Source: Streptomyces sp. MH60
GTDB lineage: Bacteria > Actinomycetota > Actinomycetes > Streptomycetales > Streptomycetaceae
Length of the DNA stretch: 64,000 nt
Assembly (NCBI RefSeq): GCF_002939385.1
Contig: NZ_MULI01000033.1
Location: 1 to 64,000 of the forward strand
Reading direction: 5' to 3'
In this document: positions 16,308 to 25,012 of the stretch, in pieces
How the letters are laid out: the number at the start of each line of letters is the position of its first letter
Position numbering within the stretch: the stretch's first letter is position 1
Position numbers and translations under genes: made by a program
Notes under the pieces: model-generated
Seen by the model: only the letters and a program-made list of their open reading frames with translations
Told to the model about the DNA's origin: nothing
The model's database searches: none

Positions 16308-16598
16308 TCAGTGCATCTCGGGACGGAGGACCTTGGTCCGGAGGACCGACTCGTTCAGGTTCATCTGGCGGTCGAGCTCCTTGACAACCGCAGGCTCGGC
16401 CTGCAGGTCGATGACCGAGTAGATACCCTCGGGCTTCTTCTTGATCTCGTACGAGAGACGACGACGGCCCCAGGTGTCGACCTTCTCGACCTTTCCGCCG
16501 CCGTCACGGACGACAGAGAGGAAGTTCTCGATCAGCGGGGAGACAGCGCGCTCCTCGAGATCGGGGTCGAGGATGACCATCACCTCGTAGTGACGCAT
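16308..16598 (-). CDS. rpsF: 30S ribosomal protein S6
   Basis: A 96-residue S6: [19 protein letters not shown] at the start, [17 protein letters not shown] at about 43-59, and [12 protein letters not shown] near the end. First gene of the rpsF-ssb-rpsR-rplI operon. The ATG at 16598 has an unusually strong AAAGGAGGTG ribosome site; the longer in-frame extension is rejected because it runs through the leader hairpin at 16627-16645. Confidence 0.97.
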   Translation of the reverse strand: MRHYEVMVILDPDLEERAVSPLIENFLSVVRDGGGKVEKVDTWGRRRLSYEIKKKPEGIYSVIDLQAEPAVVKELDRQMNLNESVLRTKVLRPEMH

Positions 16599-16626
16599 GT
16601 GGAACCCACCTCCTTTGGACTCAACG

Positions 16627-16645
16627 GCCACGGTCGTTCCGTGGC
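16627..16645 (-). promoter_or_regulatory. Hairpin in the rpsF leader, possible S6:S18 autoregulatory element
   Basis: On the minus strand a GCCACGG/CCGTGGC stem with a 5-nt loop lies 28 nt before the rpsF start and is followed by CCG and the ribosome site. S6:S18 leader RNAs in other bacteria carry a conserved CCG beside a stem. The match is partial. Confidence 0.3.
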
Positions 16646-16874
16646 AGGAGGGTTGCGATGCGTTCGCACCGGCATCAACGAGTAAACCAGGACCCACTGA
16701 CAATCGGGCCTCCTCCGAGGAGGTGGCCCGGTCGTGGCCGGCAACAGACACCGGTGCGGAAGGTACAGCGTACCCGGCTGTCGCCCTGCGGTTGAAATCC
16801 GGCCCCGAGGGGACACAATCGGTAGTCAGGGATGTGAGGGCTAAAACACACTGCCCTTCGGCAGGAGGTTCTCC

Positions 16875-17180
16875 ATGGCACAGATCATGCGACCCGCCAG
16901 GCCCCGGACCGGCCTACTGGCCACCGACGGCAAACGACACCCTCTCCAGGACGCGCTCCTGGCCGTGACCGTGGTGCTGGGCGTGCTTGCCCTGGCCACC
17001 GCGAGCTTCCGTGGACTGCACGTCCTGACCTCCTGGGCGGGGCTGCTCGGTGTACTGACCGGCGGATACGGTCAGTACGTGTCCGAGACGACACGGGAGC
17101 GCTTCGGCCTGGTACTGGGACTCGGCGCCTCCGCAATCGGTCTGTTCTTCGGCATCTACCACGGCGGGCTCGTCGGCTGA
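16875..17180 (+). CDS. Small membrane protein of unknown function
   Basis: A 101-residue protein with a basic N-terminus and three hydrophobic segments (about 27-45, 48-66, 78-98), joined by a short YVSETTRER loop. GGAGGTT lies 6 bases before the ATG. It is divergent from rpsF and upstream of the femX-like gene by 137 bp. A protein of this size occupies the same place in other Streptomyces, which supports it being real; I do not recognise a function. Confidence 0.78.
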   Translation: MAQIMRPARPRTGLLATDGKRHPLQDALLAVTVVLGVLALATASFRGLHVLTSWAGLLGVLTGGYGQYVSETTRERFGLVLGLGASAIGLFFGIYHGGLVG

Positions 17181-17317
17181 TCCACGCCGCCGGCCGCCCG
17201 CCGGACAAGCCCTTCCGGCCGTACGCCGGACGGGGCGCTCACAGGGCGCAGTAGGCTTCGCGCGAGAGCCGGAGCCCCTGTACCCATGGGGACACACCAG
17301 CCCGAGGAGCGCCCCGA

Positions 17318-18439
17318 ATGAGCCTGACCCTGAGGACCATCAGTCGCGAGCAGCATCTGGCGTACATCCAGAGTCTGCCGGCGGCGAGTCACATGCAGGT
17401 CCCGGCATGGGCGGACGTCAAGGCGGAGTGGCGCTCGGAGAACCTCGGCTGGTTCGACGACCGGACCGGTGAGCTGGTCGGTGTGGGTCTCGTCCTCTAC
17501 CGGCAGCTGCCCAAGATCAAGCGTTACCTCGCCTACCTGCCCGAGGGCCCGGTCATCAACTGGTTCGCGCCGAACCTCCAGGACTGGATGGAGCCGATGC
17601 TGGCGCACCTCAAGCGGCAGGGCGCCTTCTCCGTGAAGATGGGCCCGCCGGTGATCATCCGGCGCTGGGACGCGACGTCCATCAAGAAGGGCATCCAGGA
17701 CCCCGACGTCAAGCGCCTGCGGGACATAGAGGCGGACCACATCGAGCCGCGCGCCTTCGAGGTGGCCGACAAGCTGCGCCGCATGGGCTGGCAGCAGGGC
17801 GAGGACGGCGGCGCCGGCTTCGGTGACGTGCAGCCCCGCTACGTCTTCCAGGTGCCGCTGGCCAACCGCTCCCTGGAAGACGTCCACAAGAACTTCAACC
17901 AGCTGTGGCGCCGCAACATCAAGAAGGCCGAGAAGGCCGGTGTCGAGGTCGTCCAGGGTGGCTATCACGACCTCGAGGAGTGGCAGCGCCTGTACGAGAT
18001 CACGGCCGTGCGCGACCACTTCCGGCCGCGTCCGCTGTCGTACTTCCAGCGCATGTGGGCGGCCCTCAACAACGAGGACCCCAACCGCATGCGGCTGTAC
18101 TTCGCCCGGCACAACGGGGTGAACCTGTCGGCGGCGACCATGCTGGTCGTCGGCGGGCACGTCTGGTACTCCTACGGCGCCTCCGACAACATCGGCCGCG
18201 AGGTCCGGCCGTCGAACGCCATGCAGTGGGCCATGCTCCGCGACTCCTACGCCCTGGGCGCCACCGTCTACGACCTGCGCGGCATCTCCGACTCGTTGGA
18301 CGAGAGCGACCACCTCTTCGGCCTGATCCAGTTCAAGGTGGGTACGGGCGGTCAGGCTGCCGAGTACCTCGGCGAGTGGGACTTCCCGCTGAACAAGCTG
18401 CTCCACAAGGCGCTCGACATCTACATGTCGCGCCGCTGA
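17318..18439 (+). CDS. femX: FemX/FemAB-family peptidoglycan-bridge aminoacyltransferase
   Basis: A 373-residue FemAB-type transferase with two GNAT-like domains (about 10-150 and 170-365). Recognisable blocks are QVPAWADVKAEWRSENLGW near 28, RRNIKKAEKAGVEVVQG near 197 and TVYDLRGISDSLDESDHLFGLIQFKVGTGG near 312, the latter typical of Fem transferases. These enzymes add amino acids from aminoacyl-tRNA to lipid II; Streptomyces cross-bridges carry one glycine, so this is the likely glycyltransferase. The next gene, 61 bp downstream, is an alanine-racemase-like protein, consistent with a cell-wall role. Confidence 0.85.
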   Translation: MSLTLRTISREQHLAYIQSLPAASHMQVPAWADVKAEWRSENLGWFDDRTGELVGVGLVLYRQLPKIKRYLAYLPEGPVINWFAPNLQDWMEPMLAHLKRQGAFSVKMGPPVIIRRWDATSIKKGIQDPDVKRLRDIEADHIEPRAFEVADKLRRMGWQQGEDGGAGFGDVQPRYVFQVPLANRSLEDVHKNFNQLWRRNIKKAEKAGVEVVQGGYHDLEEWQRLYEITAVRDHFRPRPLSYFQRMWAALNNEDPNRMRLYFARHNGVNLSAATMLVVGGHVWYSYGASDNIGREVRPSNAMQWAMLRDSYALGATVYDLRGISDSLDESDHLFGLIQFKVGTGGQAAEYLGEWDFPLNKLLHKALDIYMSRR

Positions 18440-18500
18440 CCGCACAGCCCATCCCCGATCCGCACCTCTGACAGCCACGAGAAAGGTTCCAGGTCCGGCC

Positions 18501-19532
18501 ATGGCGCTCACGCTCTACGTCGACACCGCGCGCTGGCGGGCGCACCACAAGCACGTGCAGGAGCAGTTCCCCGGGCTGGTCCCGGTCTGCAAGGGCAACG
18601 GCTACGGATTCGGCCACGAGCGGCTGGCGGAGGAGGCCACGCGGCTGGGCTCGGACGTGCTGGCCGTCGGCACCACCTACGAGGCCGCCCGCATCAAGGA
18701 CTTCTTCGGCGGTGACCTGCTGGTCCTGACGCCGTACCGGCGCGGTGAGGAACCCGTACCGCTGCCCGACCGGGTCGTGCGCTCGGTGTCCTCCATCGAC
18801 GGCGTGTACGGCCTGGTGGGCGCACGCGTGGTCATCGAGGTGATGTCCTCGATGAAGCGGCACGGCATCAGCGAGCAGGACCTGCCGCAGTTGCACGCCG
18901 CCATAGAGAACGTCCGGCTGGAGGGCTTCGCCATCCACCTGCCGCTGGACCGTACCGACGGCTCGGACGCCGTCGAGGAGGTCATCGGCTGGATGGACCG
19001 GCTGCGCGCGGCCCGGCTGCCGCTGCACACCATGTTCGTCAGCCATCTCAAGGCCGACGAACTGGCTCGGCTCCAGCAGCAGTTCCCGCAGACCCGCTTC
19101 CGCGCCCGGATCGGCACCCGGCTGTGGCTGGGGGACCACGAGGCCACCGAGTACCGCGGCGCGGTCCTGGACGTCACGCGTGTCACCAAGGGCGAGCGTT
19201 TCGGTTACCGGCAGCAGAAGGCAGCCTCGGACGGCTTCCTGGTGGTCGTGGCGGGCGGTACGTCGCACGGGGTGGGGCTGGAGGCCCCGAAGGCGCTGCA
19301 CGGCGTCATGCCGCGCGCCAAGGGTGTCGCCCGGGCCGGCCTCGCCACGGTCAACCGGAATCTCTCGCCGTTCGTCTGGAGCGGCAAGCAGCGCTGGTTC
19401 GCGGAACCACCGCACATGCAGGTGTCGATCCTGTTCGTGCCCTCGGACGCGTCGGAACCCAAGGTGGGTGATGAGCTGGTGGCCCATCTGCGGCACACCA
19501 CCACGCAGTTCGACCGCATCCTCGATCGCTAG
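18501..19532 (+). CDS. Alanine-racemase-like PLP-barrel protein
   Basis: A 343-residue protein with an alanine-racemase N-terminal fold (fold type III barrel). The presumed PLP-lysine lies in VCKGNGYGFG near residue 31, corresponding to VKANAYGHG of true alanine racemases; other barrel strands include VVIEVMSSMKRHG near 110 and MFVSHLKADE near 177. Beyond about 230 it differs from canonical Alr, and I cannot identify the catalytic tyrosine block (usually MDQ near the C-terminal domain). The protein may have a different amino-acid substrate. Tight downstream linkage to femX suggests work on peptidoglycan precursors. Confidence 0.72.
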   Translation: MALTLYVDTARWRAHHKHVQEQFPGLVPVCKGNGYGFGHERLAEEATRLGSDVLAVGTTYEAARIKDFFGGDLLVLTPYRRGEEPVPLPDRVVRSVSSIDGVYGLVGARVVIEVMSSMKRHGISEQDLPQLHAAIENVRLEGFAIHLPLDRTDGSDAVEEVIGWMDRLRAARLPLHTMFVSHLKADELARLQQQFPQTRFRARIGTRLWLGDHEATEYRGAVLDVTRVTKGERFGYRQQKAASDGFLVVVAGGTSHGVGLEAPKALHGVMPRAKGVARAGLATVNRNLSPFVWSGKQRWFAEPPHMQVSILFVPSDASEPKVGDELVAHLRHTTTQFDRILDR

Positions 19533-19554
19533 CGAGCGGGCCGTACCCGCGAGA

Positions 19555-19594
19555 AGGCCGTACACGACGTCTTCGTGATCCTCGTGTACGGCCT
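19555..19594. terminator. Bidirectional terminator
   Basis: A 13-bp perfect stem (AGGCCGTACACGA against TCGTGTACGGCCT) with a 14-nt loop in the 75-bp gap between convergent genes. Confidence 0.8.
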
Positions 19595-19607
19595 CTCACG
19601 CGTTCAC

Positions 19608-21107
19608 TCAGAGCGACCCGTTCGGCTGACGGCCCTTGCCCCAGTACACCTGCGGCCCTTCGAAGTGGTCCGCGGGCTGCTCGGGCCGAGCCGCGGGGCC
19701 CAGGACGAAGACGTCCTCCGCGCCGTCCAGCACACCGCCCGACGGGTCGTCGTCACCCGTCCGCCGGACCGGGTCCCTGTCCGGCATCAGGATGTCGCGC
19801 ACCACCATGGCGCAGAAGAACAGCGTTCCCAGCAGGTGCAGGCCGATGGCCCAGTGGTAGCCGTCCGTCGGCAGACCCTTGTGGGCGTCGCCGCTGGTCG
19901 TGTACGCGAGGTACATCCAGATGCCGAGGAAGTAGGCCACCTCGCACGCCTGCCAGATCAGGAAGTCCCGCCACTTCGGCCGGGCCAGCGCGGCCAGCGG
20001 CACCAACCAGAGCACGTACTGCGGTGAGTAGACCTTGTTGGTGAGGATGAACGCCGCGACGATCAGGAAGGCGAGCTGGGCGAACCGCGGCCGCCGGGGC
20101 GCGGTCAGTGTGAGTGCCGCGACGGCACCGCAGCACAGCAGCATGAGAAGCGTGGCGAGGGTGTTGACCGTCTCGGTGCTGAGCGGGTTGTCGGAGTTCT
20201 GGCCCAGGATCAGCCAGAAGGACCCGAAGTCCACGCCCCGTTCCTGACTGAACGTATAGAACTTCGACCAGCCGTCGAAGGCATAGAGCATCACCGGCAG
20301 GTTCACCACGAGCCAGGCGCCGGCCGCGCCTCCCAGCGCTGTTCCGAACGCCCGCCATTTGCCCGCGCGCCAGCACAGGACGAGCAGGGGGCCGAGGATC
20401 AGGAAGGGATAGAGCTTGGCTGCCGTGGCCAGGCCCAGCAGCACGCCGAAGGCCAGCGGACGCTCCCGGGACCACATGAGGACGGCGGCGGCCGTCAGGG
20501 CGACCGCCAACAGGTCCCAGTTGACGGTGGCCGTCAGCGCGAAGGCAGGGGCCAGAGCGACCAGCAGACCGTCCCAGGGGCGCCGCGCGTGCGTGCGGGT
20601 CACGCAGATGGCGATCACGACCGCGCAGACCATGAGCATCCCGGCGTTGACCATCCAGTACCACTGCTCCTGGTCCTGAATGGTGCCGCTGCCCGGCGTG
20701 AGCCAGGACGCGACCTCCATGAACAGGCCGGTCAGGACGGGGTACTCCAGGTACTCCATGTCGCCGGGGAGCTTGTCGAAGTACGGCACGAGCCCATCGA
20801 CGAACCCGCGGCCCTGGTAGAGGTGCGGGATGTCCGAGTAGCACGCGTGCGTGTACTGGGAACTGGCTCCGAAGAACCACGCACCGTTGTAACAGGGCGC
20901 CTTCTGGACCAGTCCCAGGGCGAACATGCCGATCGCCACGAGTGCGATCACCCGCACGGGGGTCCACCAGGAGTTCCCGAGCAGAGCGCGTCGGCCCATC
21001 GGACCGCCGATCAGCTCGCTGCCTGCTGCGGCGACCGGGTCCTCCCTGGTCGGCCGCACCGGGTCCGGCTCGTGCACGCTCGCTGGCGTTGATTCTGCAC
21101 TGGGCAT
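19608..21107 (-). CDS. GT87-family membrane glycosyltransferase (DUF2029)
   Basis: A 499-residue polytopic protein with about ten transmembrane segments between residues 50 and 440. It fits GT-C type polyprenyl-phosphate-mannose-dependent transferases of the GT87 family: the acidic extracytoplasmic loop after TM1 (DIPHLYQGRGF, YLEYPVLTGLFME near 120), TAAKLYPFLILGP near 240 and KVYSPQYVLWLVPLAAL near 370, which is a strong family signature. It probably adds mannose or arabinose to envelope lipoglycan or glycan. The tail (about 450-499) is cytoplasmic and disordered. Downstream of the PBP gene, separated by two parS sites. Confidence 0.82.
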   Translation of the reverse strand: MPSAESTPASVHEPDPVRPTREDPVAAAGSELIGGPMGRRALLGNSWWTPVRVIALVAIGMFALGLVQKAPCYNGAWFFGASSQYTHACYSDIPHLYQGRGFVDGLVPYFDKLPGDMEYLEYPVLTGLFMEVASWLTPGSGTIQDQEQWYWMVNAGMLMVCAVVIAICVTRTHARRPWDGLLVALAPAFALTATVNWDLLAVALTAAAVLMWSRERPLAFGVLLGLATAAKLYPFLILGPLLVLCWRAGKWRAFGTALGGAAGAWLVVNLPVMLYAFDGWSKFYTFSQERGVDFGSFWLILGQNSDNPLSTETVNTLATLLMLLCCGAVAALTLTAPRRPRFAQLAFLIVAAFILTNKVYSPQYVLWLVPLAALARPKWRDFLIWQACEVAYFLGIWMYLAYTTSGDAHKGLPTDGYHWAIGLHLLGTLFFCAMVVRDILMPDRDPVRRTGDDDPSGGVLDGAEDVFVLGPAARPEQPADHFEGPQVYWGKGRQPNGSL

Positions 21108-21178
21108 GGGGCACATCCTGCCGTACGCGCCTGGGAACACGCCGGGGCCGCCGCACCCTCAAGGATGCGGCGGCCCCT

Positions 21179-21192
21179 GTTTCACGTGAAAC
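21179..21192. other. parS site
   Basis: Exact GTTTCACGTGAAAC in the 134-bp gap between the GT87 and PBP genes, first of a pair 22 bp apart. Confidence 0.9.
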
Positions 21193-21200
21193 TTGCGGGT

Positions 21201-21214
21201 GTTTCACGTGAAAC
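21201..21214. other. parS site
   Basis: Exact GTTTCACGTGAAAC, extended to a 22-bp perfect palindrome (21197-21218). The 22-bp spacing from its neighbour puts the two on nearly the same helical face, favourable for adjacent ParB dimers. Confidence 0.9.
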
Positions 21215-21241
21215 ACCCATTATCGGCGACTCCGGAACAAG

Positions 21242-23938
21242 CTAGCCGTTCGGGCCCAAGATGCTGTTGCCCCGGCTGTTTCCATTGCTGTCACCGTCTC
21301 CCTCCGTCTCGCTGGCCGAGGGTGAAGGCGTTTGGCTTCCCTCCGAGCCGCCTGGGCCATTGCCCCCGTTGCCGTTGCCGGCGTTGCTCCCGTCCTCGCA
21401 GTTCCAGTCCCAGACACCGCAGGTCTCGGTCACGGAAGGTGAAGGACTGGGCCCTGTGTCACTGGGCGACGGCGACGGCGACGGGCTGGTCTCCTCGGTC
21501 TCGGAAGCAGAGGGGGAGGGGGAGGGCGTGGGGGTCGGCGACGGGGTGTCGTTGATGACCTCGCCGATGGGCTCCGGCTTCGGGAACTTCTCCACCTTCA
21601 TGCCCTTGACCGCATCGGACATGTAGTCCTGCCAGATCGTGGACGGGAAGGAGGCACCGTGGATCTTCTTCTCGCCACCGGTCCCGAACATCTCCAGGAA
21701 CGTGCGGTCCTTGATGGTCTCGTCGTCCGGGTAGCGGTACATGCTGATCGCGGTCGACAGCTGCGGGGTGTAGCCGACGAACCAAGCGGACTTGTTGCCG
21801 TCGGTGGTACCCGTCTTGCCGGCCACCTCACGACCGGGCAGTTGGGCGTTGGAGCCCGTTCCCTTCTCGACGACGGTCTTCAGGACGTCCGTCACGTTGT
21901 CCGCGACCTTCGCCGTGAACGCCTGCTTCTCCTCGACCTTGTGCGTGTAGATCGTGCCGTCCTTGCTCGTCACCTTCGTGACGGAGTACGGCTCGCGCTG
22001 CTTGCCGCTGTCCGCGAAGGTGGCGTACGCGCCCGCCATGCGGATGGCGCTCGGGTCCGAGACACCGATGGAGAAGGACGGATAGCCGGAGCCGGCCAGG
22101 CTGTCCTCCAGGAGCCCCGCGTCCACGGCGGACTCCTTCACCTTGTCCAGGCCGACGTCCATGCCGAGCTGCACGAAGGCGGAGTTCACCGACTCCCGCA
22201 TCGCCTCACGGAGGTCGATCTTGTAGTCCGGCGGATCACCGACGTCGTCCTGACCGTCGTTCTCCTGACGCCACTGCTCGCCCTTCTCGTTCTCCCAGAT
22301 CGACCCGTCATAGTTATTGATCTTGAGGTCGTTCTTGCCGCTGTAGAGGCTCTTCGGGGAGACGACGGTCCGCTCGTCCTGGGCCTGGACCGGACCGAGG
22401 TCCGGGTCCCGCACACCCCACTTCATCGCGGCCGCGAGCACGAACGGCTTGAACGTCGAACCGACCTGGGCACCGGTCACGTCGGCGTTGTTGGTGAAGT
22501 GCTTGGTGGCGTCCTCACCGCCGTAGATGGCCTTGATGGCCCCGGTTTGGGTGTCGATCGAGGCGCCGCCGAACTGGACGTGAGTGTCCGTCTTGGGGCG
22601 CTTCTTGGGGTCGATCTTCTCCTTGTAGACCTTCTTGACCGCCTTCTCGAGCTCGTCGACCTTCTTCTTCTCGAAGGTCGTGTAGATCGAGTAGCCGCCC
22701 TTCTCCAGCTGCTGCTCCGTCACCTCGCCGCTCCTGACCACGGAGGCCTTGGCGAGCCTGACGAGGTAGCCGATCTGACCGCCCAGATTCGCGTTCGACT
22801 GCGGGTTCTGCGTGGTGGGGAGCTCGGTGTACTTGGCCCGTTCCGTCTGGCTCAGATGCCCGTACTCCACCATCTTGTCGAGGGTGTCCTGCATCTGGGA
22901 GAGGGCCCGCTTCTTGTTGGCCTCGGGCGTGGCCGCCGGGTCGATCCCGATCGAACCCGCCGGGTCGTAGTAGGTGGCGCCCTTGAGCACCGATGACAAG
23001 AAGGCGCACTGCCCCGGGTTGAGGTCGACGGCGTCGACGTTGAAGTACGCCCGTGCGGCCGCCTGGACGCCGTAGGCGCCGCGGCCGTAGTAGGCGGAGT
23101 TCAGGTAGCCCTCGAGGATGTCGTCCTTGGAGACGTCGGTACCGACCTTGATCGAGACGAAGATCTCCTTGACCTTGCGGGAGATCGTCTGCGACTGGTC
23201 GTTGAGCATCGCGTTCTTCACGTACTGCTGGGTGATGGTGGAGCCACCCTGCGTCTCACCGCCCTTGGCCATGTTGAACACGGCGCGGGCGATGCCCTTG
23301 GGATCGATGCCGCTGTCGGTGTAGAACGTCTTGTTCTCCTGCGAGATGACGGCGTTGCGCATCGCCTTCGGGATCTGCGAGAGATTGACGTTCTGGCGGT
23401 TGCGGTCACCGCCCGTGGCCACCATCTGGGTGTTGTCGGCCCAGTAGTAGACGTTGTTCTGCGCCTTGGCGGAATCGTCGACGACCGGGACGCTCACCAT
23501 GGCGTACGCGAGGCCGGCGGCACCGACCAGGCAGCCGATGAAGGCGATGCACAGCCCGGAGACGAGCCTCCAGGACGGCACCCAGCGGTGCCACCCGTCC
23601 TTGTCGTGGCGCGGGTAGTCGATCATCCGCTTCTTGCCGGGCGCCGCGGCGCGTCCTCGTCCGGGCCCTGCTGGGCCGCCGGGTGCCCCACGTCGGCCAC
23701 CGCGGCCCGGCTCGGCCGCTCTGCGACGGCCACCCCCGCTCCGCTGTGCCGCGCGCCGGGCCTCGGCCCGGCTCCCGTACGCACGCTCCTCGTTCTCCGG
23801 ACCGTACGAGCCGGACGGAGACTCTGTGGCGCCTCGCGGTGCCGCACGGCGGCCGGAGGACGAGCCGGACTGACCGCGTCGGGCCGCGGCACGTCCGCCT
23901 CCCTGCGGCTGCGGCGGTTTGCGACGGTGCTCGCTCAT
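21242..23938 (-). CDS. Bifunctional class A penicillin-binding protein
   Basis: An 898-residue peptidoglycan glycosyltransferase/transpeptidase. A 110-residue Arg/Gly/Pro-rich cytoplasmic tail precedes one membrane anchor (about 125-148). The GT51 domain shows ENKTFYTDSGIDPKGIARA and GGSTITQQYVKN (about 205-250); the transpeptidase has GSTFKP (SxxK) near 465, SVN (SxN) near 590 and KTGTT (KTG) near 705, so both activities should be functional. The C-terminal 130 residues are a Pro/Ser/Glu-rich extracellular tail containing a small Cys pair (ETCGVWDWNCEDG). GAGGAG precedes the ATG at 23938; an upstream in-frame ATG at 24034 is rejected. Confidence 0.93.
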   Translation of the reverse strand: MSEHRRKPPQPQGGGRAAARRGQSGSSSGRRAAPRGATESPSGSYGPENEERAYGSRAEARRAAQRSGGGRRRAAEPGRGGRRGAPGGPAGPGRGRAAAPGKKRMIDYPRHDKDGWHRWVPSWRLVSGLCIAFIGCLVGAAGLAYAMVSVPVVDDSAKAQNNVYYWADNTQMVATGGDRNRQNVNLSQIPKAMRNAVISQENKTFYTDSGIDPKGIARAVFNMAKGGETQGGSTITQQYVKNAMLNDQSQTISRKVKEIFVSIKVGTDVSKDDILEGYLNSAYYGRGAYGVQAAARAYFNVDAVDLNPGQCAFLSSVLKGATYYDPAGSIGIDPAATPEANKKRALSQMQDTLDKMVEYGHLSQTERAKYTELPTTQNPQSNANLGGQIGYLVRLAKASVVRSGEVTEQQLEKGGYSIYTTFEKKKVDELEKAVKKVYKEKIDPKKRPKTDTHVQFGGASIDTQTGAIKAIYGGEDATKHFTNNADVTGAQVGSTFKPFVLAAAMKWGVRDPDLGPVQAQDERTVVSPKSLYSGKNDLKINNYDGSIWENEKGEQWRQENDGQDDVGDPPDYKIDLREAMRESVNSAFVQLGMDVGLDKVKESAVDAGLLEDSLAGSGYPSFSIGVSDPSAIRMAGAYATFADSGKQREPYSVTKVTSKDGTIYTHKVEEKQAFTAKVADNVTDVLKTVVEKGTGSNAQLPGREVAGKTGTTDGNKSAWFVGYTPQLSTAISMYRYPDDETIKDRTFLEMFGTGGEKKIHGASFPSTIWQDYMSDAVKGMKVEKFPKPEPIGEVINDTPSPTPTPSPSPSASETEETSPSPSPSPSDTGPSPSPSVTETCGVWDWNCEDGSNAGNGNGGNGPGGSEGSQTPSPSASETEGDGDSNGNSRGNSILGPNG

Positions 23939-24236
23939 CGAACGACTACTCCTCGGGCAGGCGCACCTTTGCGCGCCTGGTAAAGGCGGCTGGTTTCCGG
24001 TCCCCCCGAAGTACGGATGCGGCCCCTTCCGCATTCACCCGTACTGCACCGGGGACAGGGACGCCCCCAGACGTCACTTGGTTCCCGGTGGTTTGCATGG
24101 CGCACACACTACGCACCGTCAAAACCCCCGCGGCCCGAAGTTCACCTCAAATCAGGCAACTTGCTCGCGATGAAACCCTGATGTGATCCCGTTCACCAGT
24201 TCCCCCCTTGTCGCACGCGGAAGCTCGTTCTATCGT

Positions 24237-24263
24237 GCTGATGTATCGACTCGATACATCAGC
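24237..24263. promoter_or_regulatory. 27-bp PadR-type operator
   Basis: A perfect inverted repeat with one central base, containing ATGTATCGA and TCGATACAT arms. PadR operators have the ATGT-N-ACAT form. It lies 28 bp before the padR ATG and probably overlaps the promoter. The rest of the 352-bp gap (23939-24290) holds the PBP leader; I see no gene. Confidence 0.8.
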
Positions 24264-24290
24264 GCGGCATAAGGGCGAGAGGAGGCGACG

Positions 24291-24968
24291 ATGAGCCGGA
24301 GATCCGGCATCCTCGAGTTCGCCGTACTCGGCCTGCTCCGCGAGTCCCCGATGCACGGCTACGAGCTGCGTAAACGGCTCAACACGTCACTGGGTGTGTT
24401 CCGGGCGTTCAGCTACGGGACGCTCTACCCCTGCCTCAAGACGCTGGTCGCCAACGGCTGGTTGATCGAGGAACCGGGGAACGTCGGCGAGGCCGCCGCT
24501 TCCCTCACGGGACGCCGCGCCAAGATCGTCTACCGGTTGACGGCCGACGGTAAGGAACATTTCGAGCAGCTCCTCTCCCAGACGGGCCCGGACGCGTACG
24601 AGGACGAGACCTTCGCCGCTCGCTTCGCGTTCTTCGGCCAGACGTCACGAGACGTACGCATGCGCGTGCTCGAGGGCCGGCGCAGCCGGCTGGAGGAGCG
24701 CCTGGAGAAGATGCGGTCCTCACTGGCCCGCACCCGGGAGCGACTCGACGACTACACGCTTGAGCTGCAGCGCCATGGAATGGAGTCCGTGGAGCGCGAA
24801 GTGCGCTGGCTGAACGAGCTCATCGAGAGCGAGCGGGCGGGGCGGGACCTGAGGGGTTCCGCCGCCGAGGGGGCCGCTCAACAGGACACGACATATGGAG
24901 CGACGGGCGGCCTGCCCCGGCCGGGGGACGACCCCCGGCCGGATACGCCCGGCGACACCGCCACGTGA
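24291..24968 (+). CDS. PadR-family transcriptional regulator
   Basis: A 225-residue PadR regulator. The winged helix at 5-100 has the hallmark sequence [23 protein letters not shown] and [16 protein letters not shown]; residues 100-190 form the C-terminal dimerisation helices ([22 protein letters not shown]), and the last 35 residues are low complexity. GGAGG lies just before the ATG. A 27-bp operator-like palindrome precedes it, indicating autoregulation. The gene is 44 bp upstream of ino1 on the same strand; in Streptomyces and mycobacteria a PadR-type gene commonly accompanies inositol-phosphate synthase, so it may control that pathway. Confidence 0.9.
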   Translation: MSRRSGILEFAVLGLLRESPMHGYELRKRLNTSLGVFRAFSYGTLYPCLKTLVANGWLIEEPGNVGEAAASLTGRRAKIVYRLTADGKEHFEQLLSQTGPDAYEDETFAARFAFFGQTSRDVRMRVLEGRRSRLEERLEKMRSSLARTRERLDDYTLELQRHGMESVEREVRWLNELIESERAGRDLRGSAAEGAAQQDTTYGATGGLPRPGDDPRPDTPGDTAT

Positions 24969-25012
24969 GCGCCCAGTCAGGGCCTCACTCGTACACACAG
25001 GGAGCAACCGGA

